DNA of 64,000 nt from Pseudomonas gingeri (GTDB lineage Bacteria > Pseudomonadota > Gammaproteobacteria > Pseudomonadales > Pseudomonadaceae). The notes under the pieces are model-generated. The model was not told the DNA's origin and searched no databases. It worked only from the letters and a program-made list of their open reading frames with translations. Each line of letters begins with the position of its first letter. Positions within the stretch are counted from its first letter, which is position 1. Shown here one piece after another: positions 8,230 to 18,115 of this stretch. The DNA lies in the NCBI RefSeq assembly GCF_013386165.1, contig NZ_JACAOS010000017.1, positions 248,001 to 312,000 on the forward strand. The letters run 5' to 3'. The translations under genes and the position numbers were made by a program.

Positions 8230-8568
8230 ATGAGCCACACCTTGAGTGAGTACCACTATTTTCAACGTCCGTTGGGGACTGTCCCTAATACGGAGACTTC
8301 CAGTTGTCTGACCATCAATCAAGCAGGTTCACCCCTGGGCCTGAGCAATCTGCTGGACTTGATCAGTCATGAAATCAGCCGGGAAAACAATCAGCAGATT
8401 CACCGACTCACCTTCAAAAGCGGCCAGACACTTTGCATCAAAGCCGACTCGGAACTGGTCACCGTCCGAGGCCGAAGGATCAATTTCCACGCCGACTCGA
8501 CGTACCCCTACACCACCTTTCTGGAAGATCCGGCCCGCAGCGGCAGCCGCCAAAAGTCCTCCAGGTGA
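8230..8568 (+). CDS. Orphan hypothetical protein, 112 aa
   Basis: Not recognised. The ATG at 8230 is preferred over an in-frame GTG-type opening at 8164 because GGAGC lies 5 bases upstream of it and the earlier start would put the inverted repeat inside the coding region. No signal peptide or membrane segment is seen. Residues about 35-95 (NLLDLISHEISRENNQ, HRLTFKSGQTLCIK, ELVTVRGRRINFHA) alternate a helix and beta strands like a small soluble domain; the C-terminus is basic (SGSRQKSSR). It stands alone, co-directional with the lipoamide dehydrogenase gene but separated by 134 bases and a palindromic promoter. Confidence 0.55.
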   Translation: MSHTLSEYHYFQRPLGTVPNTETSSCLTINQAGSPLGLSNLLDLISHEISRENNQQIHRLTFKSGQTLCIKADSELVTVRGRRINFHADSTYPYTTFLEDPARSGSRQKSSR

Positions 8569-8603
8569 CACCCTGCTGTCGAACCCCTTCGACGCGTGAA
8601 GCC

Positions 8604-8646
8604 TTGACCAAGGTTGTGCACAGGACAATATTATGATCATAATATT
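8604..8646 (+). promoter_or_regulatory. Promoter with overlapping perfect 20-bp palindrome upstream of lpd3-like gene
   Basis: A -35-like TTGACC (8604-8609) is followed after 17 bases by AATATT (8627-8632), a 4/6 match to a -10. The -10 forms the left end of AATATTATGATCATAATATT (8627-8646), a perfect 20-bp palindrome. The lpd3 start codon is 57 bases downstream. A dyad placed over the -10 and start site is typical of a repressor operator; the regulator is not identifiable from the window. Confidence 0.6.
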
Positions 8647-8702
8647 TTATGACACCTATCTTTGTCCTTCTTCCTCAACGGGTGCCTCCCAGGAGAACAG
8701 TC

Positions 8703-10103
<1,401 letters not shown>

Positions 10104-10104
10104 A

Positions 10105-10587
10105 TCAGTCGGGCAGGTGATTCAACGGCAGCGGTCCGGGCGCCTTTATCGCCTGGATCGCGAAGTTGCTGCGGATATCCCGCACCCCGGGCAGGCGCAG
10201 CAGCTCGCCATTGAGGAAGCGCTCATACCCCCGCAGATCGGGCACCACCACTTGCAGCAGGAAGTCCGACTCGCCGGACACCAGAAACGCCGAGATCACC
10301 TGTGGCAACGCCAGCACCGCCAGGCGAAATGCCTCGGCTTCGGCCTCATGGTGGCGCTCGACCTTGACCCCGACGAACACCGTCAGCCCCAACCCGACTT
10401 CATCGCGATCCAGGTTCACCTGATAACCGCGAATCACCCCCGCCTCCTCGAGCATGCGTACCCGACGCAGGCACGGTGAAGCCGAAAGGCCAATTTCAGC
10501 GGCCAGCTCGACATTACTCAAGCGTCCATCGCGTTGCAGCGCCGCGAGAATTTTACGGTCGTAGGCATCGAGTTTTATTTTTGGCAT
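10105..10587 (-). CDS. Lrp/AsnC-family transcriptional regulator
   Basis: 160 aa. N-terminal winged helix-turn-helix (KLDAYDRKILAALQRDG, then NVELAAEIGLSASPCLRRVRML) followed by a RAM effector-binding domain with GESDFLLQVVVPDLRGYERF. These regulators sense amino acids and act as dimers to octamers. ATG 10587 is used instead of the TTG two codons earlier. It is divergently transcribed from a LysE-type exporter gene 134 bases away, a classic arrangement in which the regulator controls the exporter. It converges with the lpd3-like gene with one base between stop codons. Confidence 0.87.
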   Translation of the reverse strand: MPKIKLDAYDRKILAALQRDGRLSNVELAAEIGLSASPCLRRVRMLEEAGVIRGYQVNLDRDEVGLGLTVFVGVKVERHHEAEAEAFRLAVLALPQVISAFLVSGESDFLLQVVVPDLRGYERFLNGELLRLPGVRDIRSNFAIQAIKAPGPLPLNHLPD

Positions 10588-10721
10588 ATCCAACTATTCG
10601 TCTCGACTGTATTGGCAGAAAGTACCAAGTGTAGGCCTTTAACAGGTCGAATACGCAAGCACCTGCCCAGGCCTTCCGGCATAGAATTTTCTCCAGTGAC
10701 CCCCCTTGGAGAAACAGCACG

Positions 10722-11345
10722 ATGCTCCTCTACCTGTTCGCACTGGCGATGGTTTATCTGCTTCCCGGCCCCGACATGATCCTGCTGCTGCAAACCGGTG
10801 CCCGCCATGGCCGCAGCCAGGCCCTGACCACCGCCCTCGGCCTGGGTATCGCCCGCGCCTGCCATGTGGCGCTGGCGGCCTTGGGCCTGGCGGCGTTGTT
10901 CAAGGCCGCGCCGTGGACCTTCGATATGGTGCGCCTGGCAGGCGCCGCTTATTTGCTGTGGATCGGCGTGCGCATGTTGCGGCCCGGCTCACTGGCATTG
11001 TTGAGCGCCGGCCCCGAAGGCGCCCAAGCAGCCTTGAGCTGGCGCGCCGCCCTGCAACAAGGCTTGCTGACCAACCTGCTGAACCCCAAGGCGCTGTTAT
11101 TCTGCTCCGTGCTGCTGCCGCAATTTGTCGATGCCCATAGCGGCCCGGTGGCTGCGCAGTTCCTTGGCCTGGGCGTGACCCTGGTGGCGGTCGGGCTGCT
11201 GTTCGACAGTTGCTACGCCCTGGCCGGCGCCTGGATCGGCCAATGGCTGGACAAGAGCCCACGGGCGCAACGCCTGCAGCAATGGCTGTTCGGCGGGCTA
11301 TTGATCGGCTTTGCCGTCAGATTGGCGTTTATCCAGCAGGCTTGA
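10722..11345 (+). CDS. LysE-family amino acid exporter
   Basis: 207 aa inner-membrane protein with about six transmembrane segments and the LysE/RhtB N-terminal pattern PGPDMILLLQTGARHGRSQAL followed by GLGIARACHVALAALGLAAL. These proteins export amino acids or homoserine-like compounds when internal levels rise. GGAGA lies 9 bases before the ATG. Divergent from an Lrp/AsnC regulator, which probably controls it in response to the exported amino acid. The substrate cannot be assigned. Confidence 0.85.
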   Translation: MLLYLFALAMVYLLPGPDMILLLQTGARHGRSQALTTALGLGIARACHVALAALGLAALFKAAPWTFDMVRLAGAAYLLWIGVRMLRPGSLALLSAGPEGAQAALSWRAALQQGLLTNLLNPKALLFCSVLLPQFVDAHSGPVAAQFLGLGVTLVAVGLLFDSCYALAGAWIGQWLDKSPRAQRLQQWLFGGLLIGFAVRLAFIQQA

Positions 11346-11441
11346 GGGCTGTCCGGTAAAAGAAACACCGTTAGCAGGTGAGCCGACGGCGTTTTTCTTA
11401 TACATTTTGCCTTCTACTTTCCATGGACACGTTCTCCCATC

Positions 11442-12944
11442 ATGACCAGCACGCTCGATCGTCTTATCGCCGGCACTCCAATTCTCTATGCGGGTAACCG
11501 GGTTTCCCCGGTGCCACCGGAATTGGCCGAGCGTTTCCAGCCGGGCGATCATCTGCTGGTGGACCAGGCCAGCGGCGAGTTGCTGCTGATCCCACACGCC
11601 GTGCAACAGATTGCGACCCAGGCCATCGACACAGCAAAGGGCGCGTTCACGGCCCTGGCCCAGGTCTCGGATGAAGCCATCAGCCAGTTTTTTGATCGGT
11701 TCGCCCAGCACCTGGAAACGCCGGCGTCCTGGGCATTGATCGAGGCCGCGAACCAGGCCGATATCGCCAAAGCCAAGGCTCGCGGCCGCTCCACCACCCG
11801 CCTGCTGGCGAGCGAGGCCATGCGCCGCGACATGATCGCCGGGCTGCGGGCCTGGCGCGACGCACCGCTGATTCGTGGTCGGGTCCGTGAGTCCGTGGAA
11901 CATCAGGGCTGGAAGGTCGAGCAGGTCGTCGCGCCCTTGGGCGTGGTGGCGTTCGTCTTTGAAGGCCGTCCGAATGTGTTCGCCGATGCCGCCGGCGTCC
12001 TGCGTACCGGCAACACTGCGGTGCTGCGGATCGGCAGCGATGCCCTCGGCACGGCCCAGGCGATTGTTCGTCACGCCCTCAATCCGGCGCTGCACGAAGC
12101 CGGTTTGCCGGCGGGTGCGGTGTCGCTGGTGGAAAGCAGCGACCGGGCGGCCGGCTGGGCGATGTTCGCCGACCGCCGTCTGTCCCTGGCGGTGGCGCGG
12201 GGATCGGGCCACGCAGTGAAGCAGCTCGGCGGCATCGCCCAGCAAGCGGGCACCGTGGTCAGCCTGCACGGCACTGGGGGCGCCTGGCTGGTCGCCCATC
12301 AGGACGCCGACGCCGAGCGTTTTGCCGAAGTGGTGCGCAACTCCCTGGACCGCAAGGTCTGCAACACCCTCAACGTTTGTGTGATCCACCGTCAGCGAGC
12401 GGCAGAACTGGTGCCGCTGTTCCTTGAGGCGCTGAAAGCGGCCGGCGAGGCGCGGGGTCAGCGTTGCAAGCTGCATATTGTCAGCGGCGATGAAAGCGTG
12501 CTGCCCGCCGAGTGGTTGCAAGCCCGGGTGCAGGTCCAACGTGCCGAAGGTTATGAGGAAGAAGCACAAACCGAGTCATTGCCGGAAGAGCAACTAGGCC
12601 GCGAGTGGGAGTGGGAAGATACGCCGGAAGTCAGCTTGAAAATCGTCGATGAGCTGGATCAGGCGATTGACCTGTTCAATCGTTACAGCCCGCAGTTCAC
12701 CGTGTCGCTGATCAGCGCTGACCGTGACGCCCATGACTACTTCTACAACAACATCAATGCGCCCTTTGTCGGCGATGGCTTCACCCGTTGGGTCGACGGC
12801 CAGTACGCGCTGAACAAGCCGGAGCTGGGGCTTTCGAACTGGGAGAACGGGCGCCTGTTTGCCCGTGGCGCGATCCTGTCCGGAGATGGCGTGTTTACCC
12901 TGCGTAGCCGCATGAGCCAGATCGACACCAGCTTGCGGCGCTGA
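11442..12944 (+). CDS. Glutamate-5-semialdehyde dehydrogenase-like aldehyde dehydrogenase
   Basis: 500 aa, about 80 longer than ordinary ProA. The core from about residue 75 follows the ProA/gamma-glutamyl-phosphate reductase pattern: APLGVVAFVFEGRPNVFADAAG, LRTGNTAVLRIG, ARGSGHAVKQL, the catalytic Cys in DRKVCNTLN and a C-terminal LGLSNWENGRLFARGA. The N-terminal extension starts MTSTLDRLIAGTPILYAGN. The housekeeping proA of Pseudomonas lies next to nadD-rlmH, so this is a paralogue. It stands alone, with no proB-like kinase nearby, so a role in proline synthesis is doubtful; it may reduce or oxidise another acyl-phosphate or semialdehyde. Confidence 0.7.
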   Translation: MTSTLDRLIAGTPILYAGNRVSPVPPELAERFQPGDHLLVDQASGELLLIPHAVQQIATQAIDTAKGAFTALAQVSDEAISQFFDRFAQHLETPASWALIEAANQADIAKAKARGRSTTRLLASEAMRRDMIAGLRAWRDAPLIRGRVRESVEHQGWKVEQVVAPLGVVAFVFEGRPNVFADAAGVLRTGNTAVLRIGSDALGTAQAIVRHALNPALHEAGLPAGAVSLVESSDRAAGWAMFADRRLSLAVARGSGHAVKQLGGIAQQAGTVVSLHGTGGAWLVAHQDADAERFAEVVRNSLDRKVCNTLNVCVIHRQRAAELVPLFLEALKAAGEARGQRCKLHIVSGDESVLPAEWLQARVQVQRAEGYEEEAQTESLPEEQLGREWEWEDTPEVSLKIVDELDQAIDLFNRYSPQFTVSLISADRDAHDYFYNNINAPFVGDGFTRWVDGQYALNKPELGLSNWENGRLFARGAILSGDGVFTLRSRMSQIDTSLRR

Positions 12945-12975
12945 GCCAGGCCGGCTTGCTGCGGTGGATGCAAGG

Positions 12976-13075
12976 CCGCCATCGCCAGCAAGCCGGCTCC
13001 CACAAGGTCCGGGTCAATCACAGGTTTTGTGTGCACCGAAAAACTGTAGGAGCCGGCTTGCTGGCGATAGCGGTG
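12976..13075. repeat. REP pair in inverted orientation (REPIN-like)
   Basis: Two copies of a Pseudomonas REP sequence face each other in the intergenic region. The left copy reads ATCGCCAGCAAGCCGGCTCC (12981-13000). The right copy, around GTAGGAGCCGGCTTGCTGGC (13046-13065) and followed by GATAGCGGT, is its reverse complement apart from flank variation. The doublet can fold into a long hairpin and lies between the ProA-like gene and the convergent fusion gene, where it may also end or protect transcripts. Confidence 0.85.
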
Positions 13076-13119
13076 GCGAAAATGGCCTCTATACCACAGG
13101 CATACCACCGCATCCGTCA

Positions 13120-15171
13120 CTACAGATCCAACACCAACGGCTCCTCACTCTTCGCCGGAATCGCGCAACAAATCAGCACCTGCCCTTCCCCCGGCATTTC
13201 CGCGGGCGGCTGTGGATAATGCACCTGCCCGCTGATCAAGCGCGTACTGCAAGTTCCACAGGACCCACCCCGACAACTGAACTCCGGCTGCAGACCCCGG
13301 CTTTCTGCCAACACCAGCAAGCTGTCAACGTCCGGCTGCCAGCGAGCTTCCTTGGCCGAACGGTAGAACACCACCGGCACTGACTCCGTCGCCGCTGGCG
13401 GCTGCTCAATCTGTGGCGCACCAGGGTCCTGGCGGCGGCGCAACGTCGAGGGTCCAAAGGTCTCCGCATGAATCCGCTCATCGCGGATATCCATATCCCG
13501 CAGTTGATCGTACAAACCCTGGGTAAAACCACCGGGCCCGCACAGGACAAAATCCACCGAGTCATAATCGTCGACCATCAGCACGGCCTTCAACACCTCG
13601 ACATCGAGTCGACCCTGCAGATGGTAATCCTCACCCGGAACCGCATCAGGCTCCGGTTGGCTCAACAGCCGAACCACCTGGACCGTATCCCCCGCACGCT
13701 CCATCAACTCATCCAGCTCGGCCCGAAACGGCTGCTCCGCCAACGACCTTGAGCTGTGGAACAAAACCGTAGGCCGCATCCGCCGGGTGCGTTTGCCCTG
13801 ATACACCACTTCGCGCAACATCGACAGCAAGGGCGTAATCCCTACCCCCGCCGCCAGTAATACCAACGGACGCTGCTCATGGGCCGCCACGGTGAAATGC
13901 CCTTGGGGTGCACGCGCCTCAAGCACATCACCGACCTTGAGCTGGTCATGCACATGGGAAGACACTCTCCCGTCGCGCTTGACGCTGATCCGGCAGAACT
14001 CATCCGACGGCGCCCCCGACAAGCTATAGGTGCGAATCTGCGTCTGCCCGCCCAGGTCGAAACGCAACGGCAAATGCTGCCCAGCCTGAAATACCGGCAG
14101 CCCCGCGCCATCCGTCGGCTCCAGGTACAGCGAGCGAATGTTGCGACTTTCCTCGACAATCCGACTGATCCGCAAAGGCCGCCAGGCATTACCCAACGCC
14201 TCGGCTTGCAAGCGGGCAGCCGCCTGATCCCAACTGCCGGTCATCAGGCTGTTGGGGGAAAAGCCTTCGAACTTCCAACGCAAAGTCGTGGCCGCCGGAC
14301 GACGCACACAATGTTCCACGTGGAACGTCCACAAACGCTCAGCACCCTGAAAGGATTTCACCAGCGGTCCATCGAGGATGATCTCGGTCCGTCCGCTGAG
14401 CTGTAGCAGGTCACCGGTATTAAAATCGATAAACAACAGGCCGGCGCGAGGATTGATCAGCAGATTGCCCAAGGTGTTGAAGTGCAGATTGCCGGCAAAA
14501 TCCGGGATGGTCAGGCAGTCGCCCTCGATCCGCACAAAGCCGCTTTGCCCACCACGATGGGAGACATCCACGGAGCGAGCACCGTCGATATCCACATAAC
14601 TGGCGACAAAGAATGTATCGGCGGCATGGATCATTGCCGCCGCCTCGGCGTCCAGGCCTTGCGAGCGATAAACGACCTGCGTTGTCGGGTCCGGCGCGGG
14701 CACCCGCTGGAACTGACGCAGCTGGATGTACTGCGGACAATTACCGAAGGCATGTTCCACGGCGACGCTGAGGCCTTGCTCAGTCAGCGCCGCGACACGC
14801 CCATTGATGCGGTTACGCCGCCGGGTGTGCAGTTCGATCCCCAGCAAGCCGATGGCAGCACCGGTTCGCAGCGCTGAATGGGTGGGATCCGCAGCCAGGG
14901 GAAAACTCGCCACTTGCAGCCGCTTGGGGTCAGGAGAAAAGGCAAAGCCGGGCTCACCTTCAAACAGGCTCGCCCAAGGGTTGCCCTGATCGTCCACAGT
15001 GCCGAACAGCATGAACGGCAGCTGGCGATAAAAATCACGGTGCTGGTCCGGCATATAATCACGAATAGCTTTTGGACCGAGCTCCGCCATCCGTTGGGCG
15101 ACACCGACCTGGGTCTGCATCTGCAGTTCGCCGCTATGCCAGGGGGAGCGGGAGGGACTGTGTGGGTTCAT
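13120..15171 (-). CDS. FMN split-barrel / ferredoxin-reductase / [2Fe-2S] ferredoxin fusion protein
   Basis: 683 aa with three modules. Residues about 30-300 form a pyridoxamine-phosphate-oxidase-like split barrel (QLPFMLFGTVDDQGNPWASLFEG). Residues about 330-565 form an FNR-type flavin reductase with RTYSLSGAP for FAD, GVGITPLLSML for NAD(P)H and FVLCGPGGF. The last 90 residues are a plant-type ferredoxin with the cluster-binding pattern CRGGSCGTC and a final Cys in LICCAIP. Electrons could pass from NAD(P)H through FAD and the iron-sulfur cluster to whatever the N-terminal barrel binds. The substrate is unknown. A parS site lies inside the coding region. ATG 15171 is the only good start; GST, LysR and hydrolase genes lie upstream on the same strand. 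Confidence 0.85.
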   Translation of the reverse strand: MNPHSPSRSPWHSGELQMQTQVGVAQRMAELGPKAIRDYMPDQHRDFYRQLPFMLFGTVDDQGNPWASLFEGEPGFAFSPDPKRLQVASFPLAADPTHSALRTGAAIGLLGIELHTRRRNRINGRVAALTEQGLSVAVEHAFGNCPQYIQLRQFQRVPAPDPTTQVVYRSQGLDAEAAAMIHAADTFFVASYVDIDGARSVDVSHRGGQSGFVRIEGDCLTIPDFAGNLHFNTLGNLLINPRAGLLFIDFNTGDLLQLSGRTEIILDGPLVKSFQGAERLWTFHVEHCVRRPAATTLRWKFEGFSPNSLMTGSWDQAAARLQAEALGNAWRPLRISRIVEESRNIRSLYLEPTDGAGLPVFQAGQHLPLRFDLGGQTQIRTYSLSGAPSDEFCRISVKRDGRVSSHVHDQLKVGDVLEARAPQGHFTVAAHEQRPLVLLAAGVGITPLLSMLREVVYQGKRTRRMRPTVLFHSSRSLAEQPFRAELDELMERAGDTVQVVRLLSQPEPDAVPGEDYHLQGRLDVEVLKAVLMVDDYDSVDFVLCGPGGFTQGLYDQLRDMDIRDERIHAETFGPSTLRRRQDPGAPQIEQPPAATESVPVVFYRSAKEARWQPDVDSLLVLAESRGLQPEFSCRGGSCGTCSTRLISGQVHYPQPPAEMPGEGQVLICCAIPAKSEEPLVLDL
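14312..14327. promoter_or_regulatory. parS centromere site (one base from consensus)
   Basis: TGTTCCACGTGGAACG matches the bacterial parS palindrome TGTTCCACGTGGAACA in 15 of 16 positions, with the 14-bp core intact. It lies inside the fusion-protein gene, about 16 kb from parB and 25 kb from dnaA, on the opposite side of the ATP operon from the other two sites in the window. Confidence 0.9.
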
Positions 15172-15228
15172 CGCGACGTCTCCACGGGAAACGTTCCCGG
15201 CCGAAGTGACCGGGAGGTTTCATTGACT

Positions 15229-15858
15229 TCAGGCGGTCTGCAAACCGGCAACGGTGCGCGGCATCGGCACAAAGCCCGGCAAGGCTTCGATCCGCGCCAA
15301 CCAGGCACGCACCTTGGGGTAGTCGGCCAGCGAGACATTGCCTTCCGGCACATGGGCGATATAGCTGTAACCGGCGACATCGGCGATGGTCGGTGTATCC
15401 CCCACCAGATAAGACGACTGGTTCAACTCGTGCTCGACGACCTTGAGCAAGGCATGGGACCGGCTGATCGCCTCATCCGCGTCGAAGGGTGCGCCGAAAA
15501 CCGTGATCAGACGGGCCCGAGCCGGGCCGAAAGCAAGCGGCCCCGACGCCACCGACAGCCAGCGCTGCACATGGGCGGCGCCAACCGGATCGGTGGGCAG
15601 CCAACGGCCTTGCCCATACTTGAGCGCCAGGTACACCAGAATCGCCGTGGAGTCGGCCAGGATCAGGCCTTGATCATCGATCACCGGCACTTGGCCAAAG
15701 GCGTTCAGGGACAGGTATTCCGGGGTTTTATGGGCACCACCGGGCAGATCCACATGAATCAGCTCCACCGGCAAGCCGAGCAGGGACAACATCAGTTCGG
15801 CACGGTGGGCGTGACCGGAGCGGGAAAAGTTGTAGAGCTTGATGGGGGTCTGGGACAT
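15229..15858 (-). CDS. Glutathione S-transferase family protein
   Basis: 209 aa from the ATG at 15858; a longer opening frame lacks support because family members begin with the first beta strand seen here (PIKLYNFSRSGHAHRAELML). The N-terminal thioredoxin-like domain carries a Ser in NFSRSGH as the likely glutathione-activating residue and the conserved cis-Pro with ADSTAI (VPVIDDQGLILADSTAILVYL). The C-terminal helical domain has the family motif TIADVAGYSYI. It conjugates or reduces electrophiles with glutathione in the cytosol; substrate unknown. A LysR gene lies upstream on the same strand. Confidence 0.88.
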   Translation of the reverse strand: MSQTPIKLYNFSRSGHAHRAELMLSLLGLPVELIHVDLPGGAHKTPEYLSLNAFGQVPVIDDQGLILADSTAILVYLALKYGQGRWLPTDPVGAAHVQRWLSVASGPLAFGPARARLITVFGAPFDADEAISRSHALLKVVEHELNQSSYLVGDTPTIADVAGYSYIAHVPEGNVSLADYPKVRAWLARIEALPGFVPMPRTVAGLQTA

Positions 15859-15987
15859 GGCGGGACTCCACGGGGATAGAAGCGCAACCCGGGATGGTTC
15901 GCGCTGATGGAGCAATCTTGCTCCTTCAGCGAAAACAACAGAATCACCAGAAACGGCAATCCATTCTTTCAGAATTTGAAATGCTGC

Positions 15988-16890
15988 TCAGCCTTTCAGG
16001 TTCGGGTGTTCGCGCAAGGCCGCGACCACGAAGTCGACAAAACTGCGCACCCGCACAGATGCCGTACGGCCACCTTGATACACCACATGGATTGGCAGCG
16101 GCGCAAACTCGAAATCTTCCAGCACGATCTCCAACTCACCGGTCGCCAGCTTGTCCGCAACTTGATAAGACAGCACCCGGGTCAAGCCAAGACCCAGGCA
16201 GGCGGCGTGGATCGCCGCCCGATTCGCCGTCAGCGCCAAGCGCGGTTCCAGACGGATGCTCAAGGGTTTGTCACCATCGAGGAACTGCCAGCTCCTGACC
16301 TGCGAAGCCGACGCGGCCATGACGATCTGCGCCTGACGCAACTCGTCCGGATGCCTGGGTCGTCCCTGCCGGTCCAGATAGGCCGGCGAAGCACAGACCA
16401 CCCGACGGACCTGCCCTACCCTGACGGCGTGATAACCACTGTCGGGCAACTCACCGATCCGCACCGCAACATCGATGCCGTCCTCGACCATGGGCACCAC
16501 GCGGTCCAGCAGCAGCGCATTGATATCCACTGCCGGATACTGCGCAAGGTATTGCACCATCACCGGTGTGACGTACAACTCGCCGAACAGCACCGGCGCG
16601 GTCATGGTCAGTTGACCGCTGGGGCGCGCATGGCTGTCGGCGGCCGAGGCTTCGGCTTCCTCCATCGCGGCGAGGATACGTCGACAGTCTTCCAGATAAC
16701 GTTGTCCGGGTTCGGTCAGGTGCACATTACGCGTGGTACGCACGAGCAACTGCGCACCGATACGTTTTTCCAGCGCCGCCACTGCCCGGGTGATGCTCGG
16801 CGCCGAGAGACTCAGACGCCGCGCCGCCGCCGCGAAGCCCTGTTCCTGGGCAACGGCGACGAACACCTGCATTTCCTGGAATCGGTCCAT
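15988..16890 (-). CDS. LysR-family transcriptional regulator
   Basis: 300 aa. N-terminal winged helix-turn-helix (FQEMQVFVAVAQEQGFAAAARRL, SAPSITRAVAALEKRIGAQLLVRTTR) followed by a periplasmic-binding-protein-like effector domain (QLTMTAPVLFGELYVTPVM). The effector domain and PG-Q linker fit the CrgA-like group of LysR proteins, often local regulators. It sits between a GST gene and an alpha/beta hydrolase gene, all minus strand, so it may control either or both. The start at ATG 16890 leaves 36 bases to the hydrolase stop. Confidence 0.87.
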   Translation of the reverse strand: MDRFQEMQVFVAVAQEQGFAAAARRLSLSAPSITRAVAALEKRIGAQLLVRTTRNVHLTEPGQRYLEDCRRILAAMEEAEASAADSHARPSGQLTMTAPVLFGELYVTPVMVQYLAQYPAVDINALLLDRVVPMVEDGIDVAVRIGELPDSGYHAVRVGQVRRVVCASPAYLDRQGRPRHPDELRQAQIVMAASASQVRSWQFLDGDKPLSIRLEPRLALTANRAAIHAACLGLGLTRVLSYQVADKLATGELEIVLEDFEFAPLPIHVVYQGGRTASVRVRSFVDFVVAALREHPNLKG

Positions 16891-16926
16891 GGACTGATCG
16901 TTCGCTCCTACTGCGGGTCGGGATAA

Positions 16927-17742
16927 CTACGCAGGCAACTTTGAGAGAAAGGCCAACAGCGCATCGTTCACGAACGTCGGGTTTTCAATGCTGGAAATAT
17001 GCCCCGCCTCCGGTATCCCGATGTAATCGCAGCCGATCAACTCAGCCATTTCCCGGGCTTCGTTCGGCGGCCGTGGTTTGTCCTGCTCGCCGCACATCAC
17101 CAGGGTGCTGCCGGCATCCAGGCCTGCCAGTGCGGCCAGACGGTCATCGCGGGCGAAGATCAACCGCCCCATGGGGACGATGCTGTCACGCAAGCGATCG
17201 GCGGACCAGGTGGTCAGCGATGTGCGAAACGTCTGATAGAACGGCAGTTGCGTATCGACACCCGGCCTGAAGTAAATCGGCACGATCACATCGAGCAAAG
17301 GTGGCGGAATGCTGCCCGCGTCGCCGATCACTTTCAGCATCGAAAAATACGACTGTTGGGTCGGTGCGGGTTCTTCACCGAGGTAGGTGTCCATCAACAC
17401 CAGGCCGCGCACACGCTCGGGCGCCGCCAGGGCCAGGCGAGCGCCCCACATGCCGCCGACCGACAGGCCGACCAGGGTGAAACGCTGAATCTCCAGGTGG
17501 TCCAGCAAAGCCAGTACCTGGTTGGCCAGATCATCGAGGCTGCGAGTCGTTTCCGGTAGCGGCCCTGACTGCCCATGGCCCCAGAGCTCCGGCACAATCA
17601 CCCGATAGTGTTGCGACAGCGCCGCGATCTGCGGTGCCCACATGCCGCTGTCCCACAGGTAGCTGGAGCCCAGCACCACCACCTCGCCTGCACCCTGGTC
17701 GAGAAAATGCAGCGGTTGCCCATCGATCGTCACAAACGGCAT
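16927..17742 (-). CDS. Alpha/beta-fold hydrolase
   Basis: 271 aa. Nucleophile elbow GLSVGG (Ser), oxyanion-hole region GSSYLWDSG, acid residue in MCGEQDKPRP and catalytic His in PEAGHISSIE are all present, in the order expected for the epoxide-hydrolase/lactonase-like branch. ATG 17742 is chosen because GAGGGG lies just upstream of it; the frame can be opened six codons earlier without such a site. Substrate unknown. It is the first gene of a minus-strand set with the LysR and GST genes, suggesting a small detoxification group. Confidence 0.84.
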   Translation of the reverse strand: MPFVTIDGQPLHFLDQGAGEVVVLGSSYLWDSGMWAPQIAALSQHYRVIVPELWGHGQSGPLPETTRSLDDLANQVLALLDHLEIQRFTLVGLSVGGMWGARLALAAPERVRGLVLMDTYLGEEPAPTQQSYFSMLKVIGDAGSIPPPLLDVIVPIYFRPGVDTQLPFYQTFRTSLTTWSADRLRDSIVPMGRLIFARDDRLAALAGLDAGSTLVMCGEQDKPRPPNEAREMAELIGCDYIGIPEAGHISSIENPTFVNDALLAFLSKLPA

Positions 17743-18084
17743 TGAATTCCCCTCGGTCATGGCTGAAAAAACGCGTACCCGGCTTACCGTACCAGGCGCA
17801 AAAAGATCGGACAGCGTTGCTTGCGCGAATTCAAATGTCCAGAGGCATTCAGCTGTTATAGGCCTCGTTGGCGGATACCAGAATGCATACGCACTGACAA
17901 AATCAGACCGGATACGCCTTCACGATGGAATAGGTATCCGCCATTGACGGGCCAGTCGATTTTCATTAGCCTGAAACGGTCTGGATATATACGGAGCTTC
18001 TGCCTTTCAGGTTGAAGTGTTCAGATGCCGCCATTGGTTCTCGGTCGTGCCGGTTGATGGGTTAACCCCCTAAGGGCTTCCGCG

Positions 18085-18115
18085 AAACCCCCTTCATTGG
18101 GGGTTTGCTTTTTCT
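18085..18115 (+). terminator. Rho-independent terminator
   Basis: AAACCCCC (18085-18092) pairs with GGGGGTTT (18099-18106) across a short TTCATT loop region and is followed on the plus strand by GCTTTTTCT. The best T-run is on the plus strand, where no convincing gene ends, though an unrecognised small RNA could. The stem also lies just beyond the stop of the minus-strand gene at 18123. The 380 bases between 17743 and 18122 otherwise show no gene. Confidence 0.6.

Noticed and set aside
11358..11399. A terminator after the LysE-type gene
   Set aside because: A C-rich and T-rich symmetry is visible (CACCGT ... ACGGCG then TTTTT), but the stem has mismatches and a long loop, so support is too weak for a feature.
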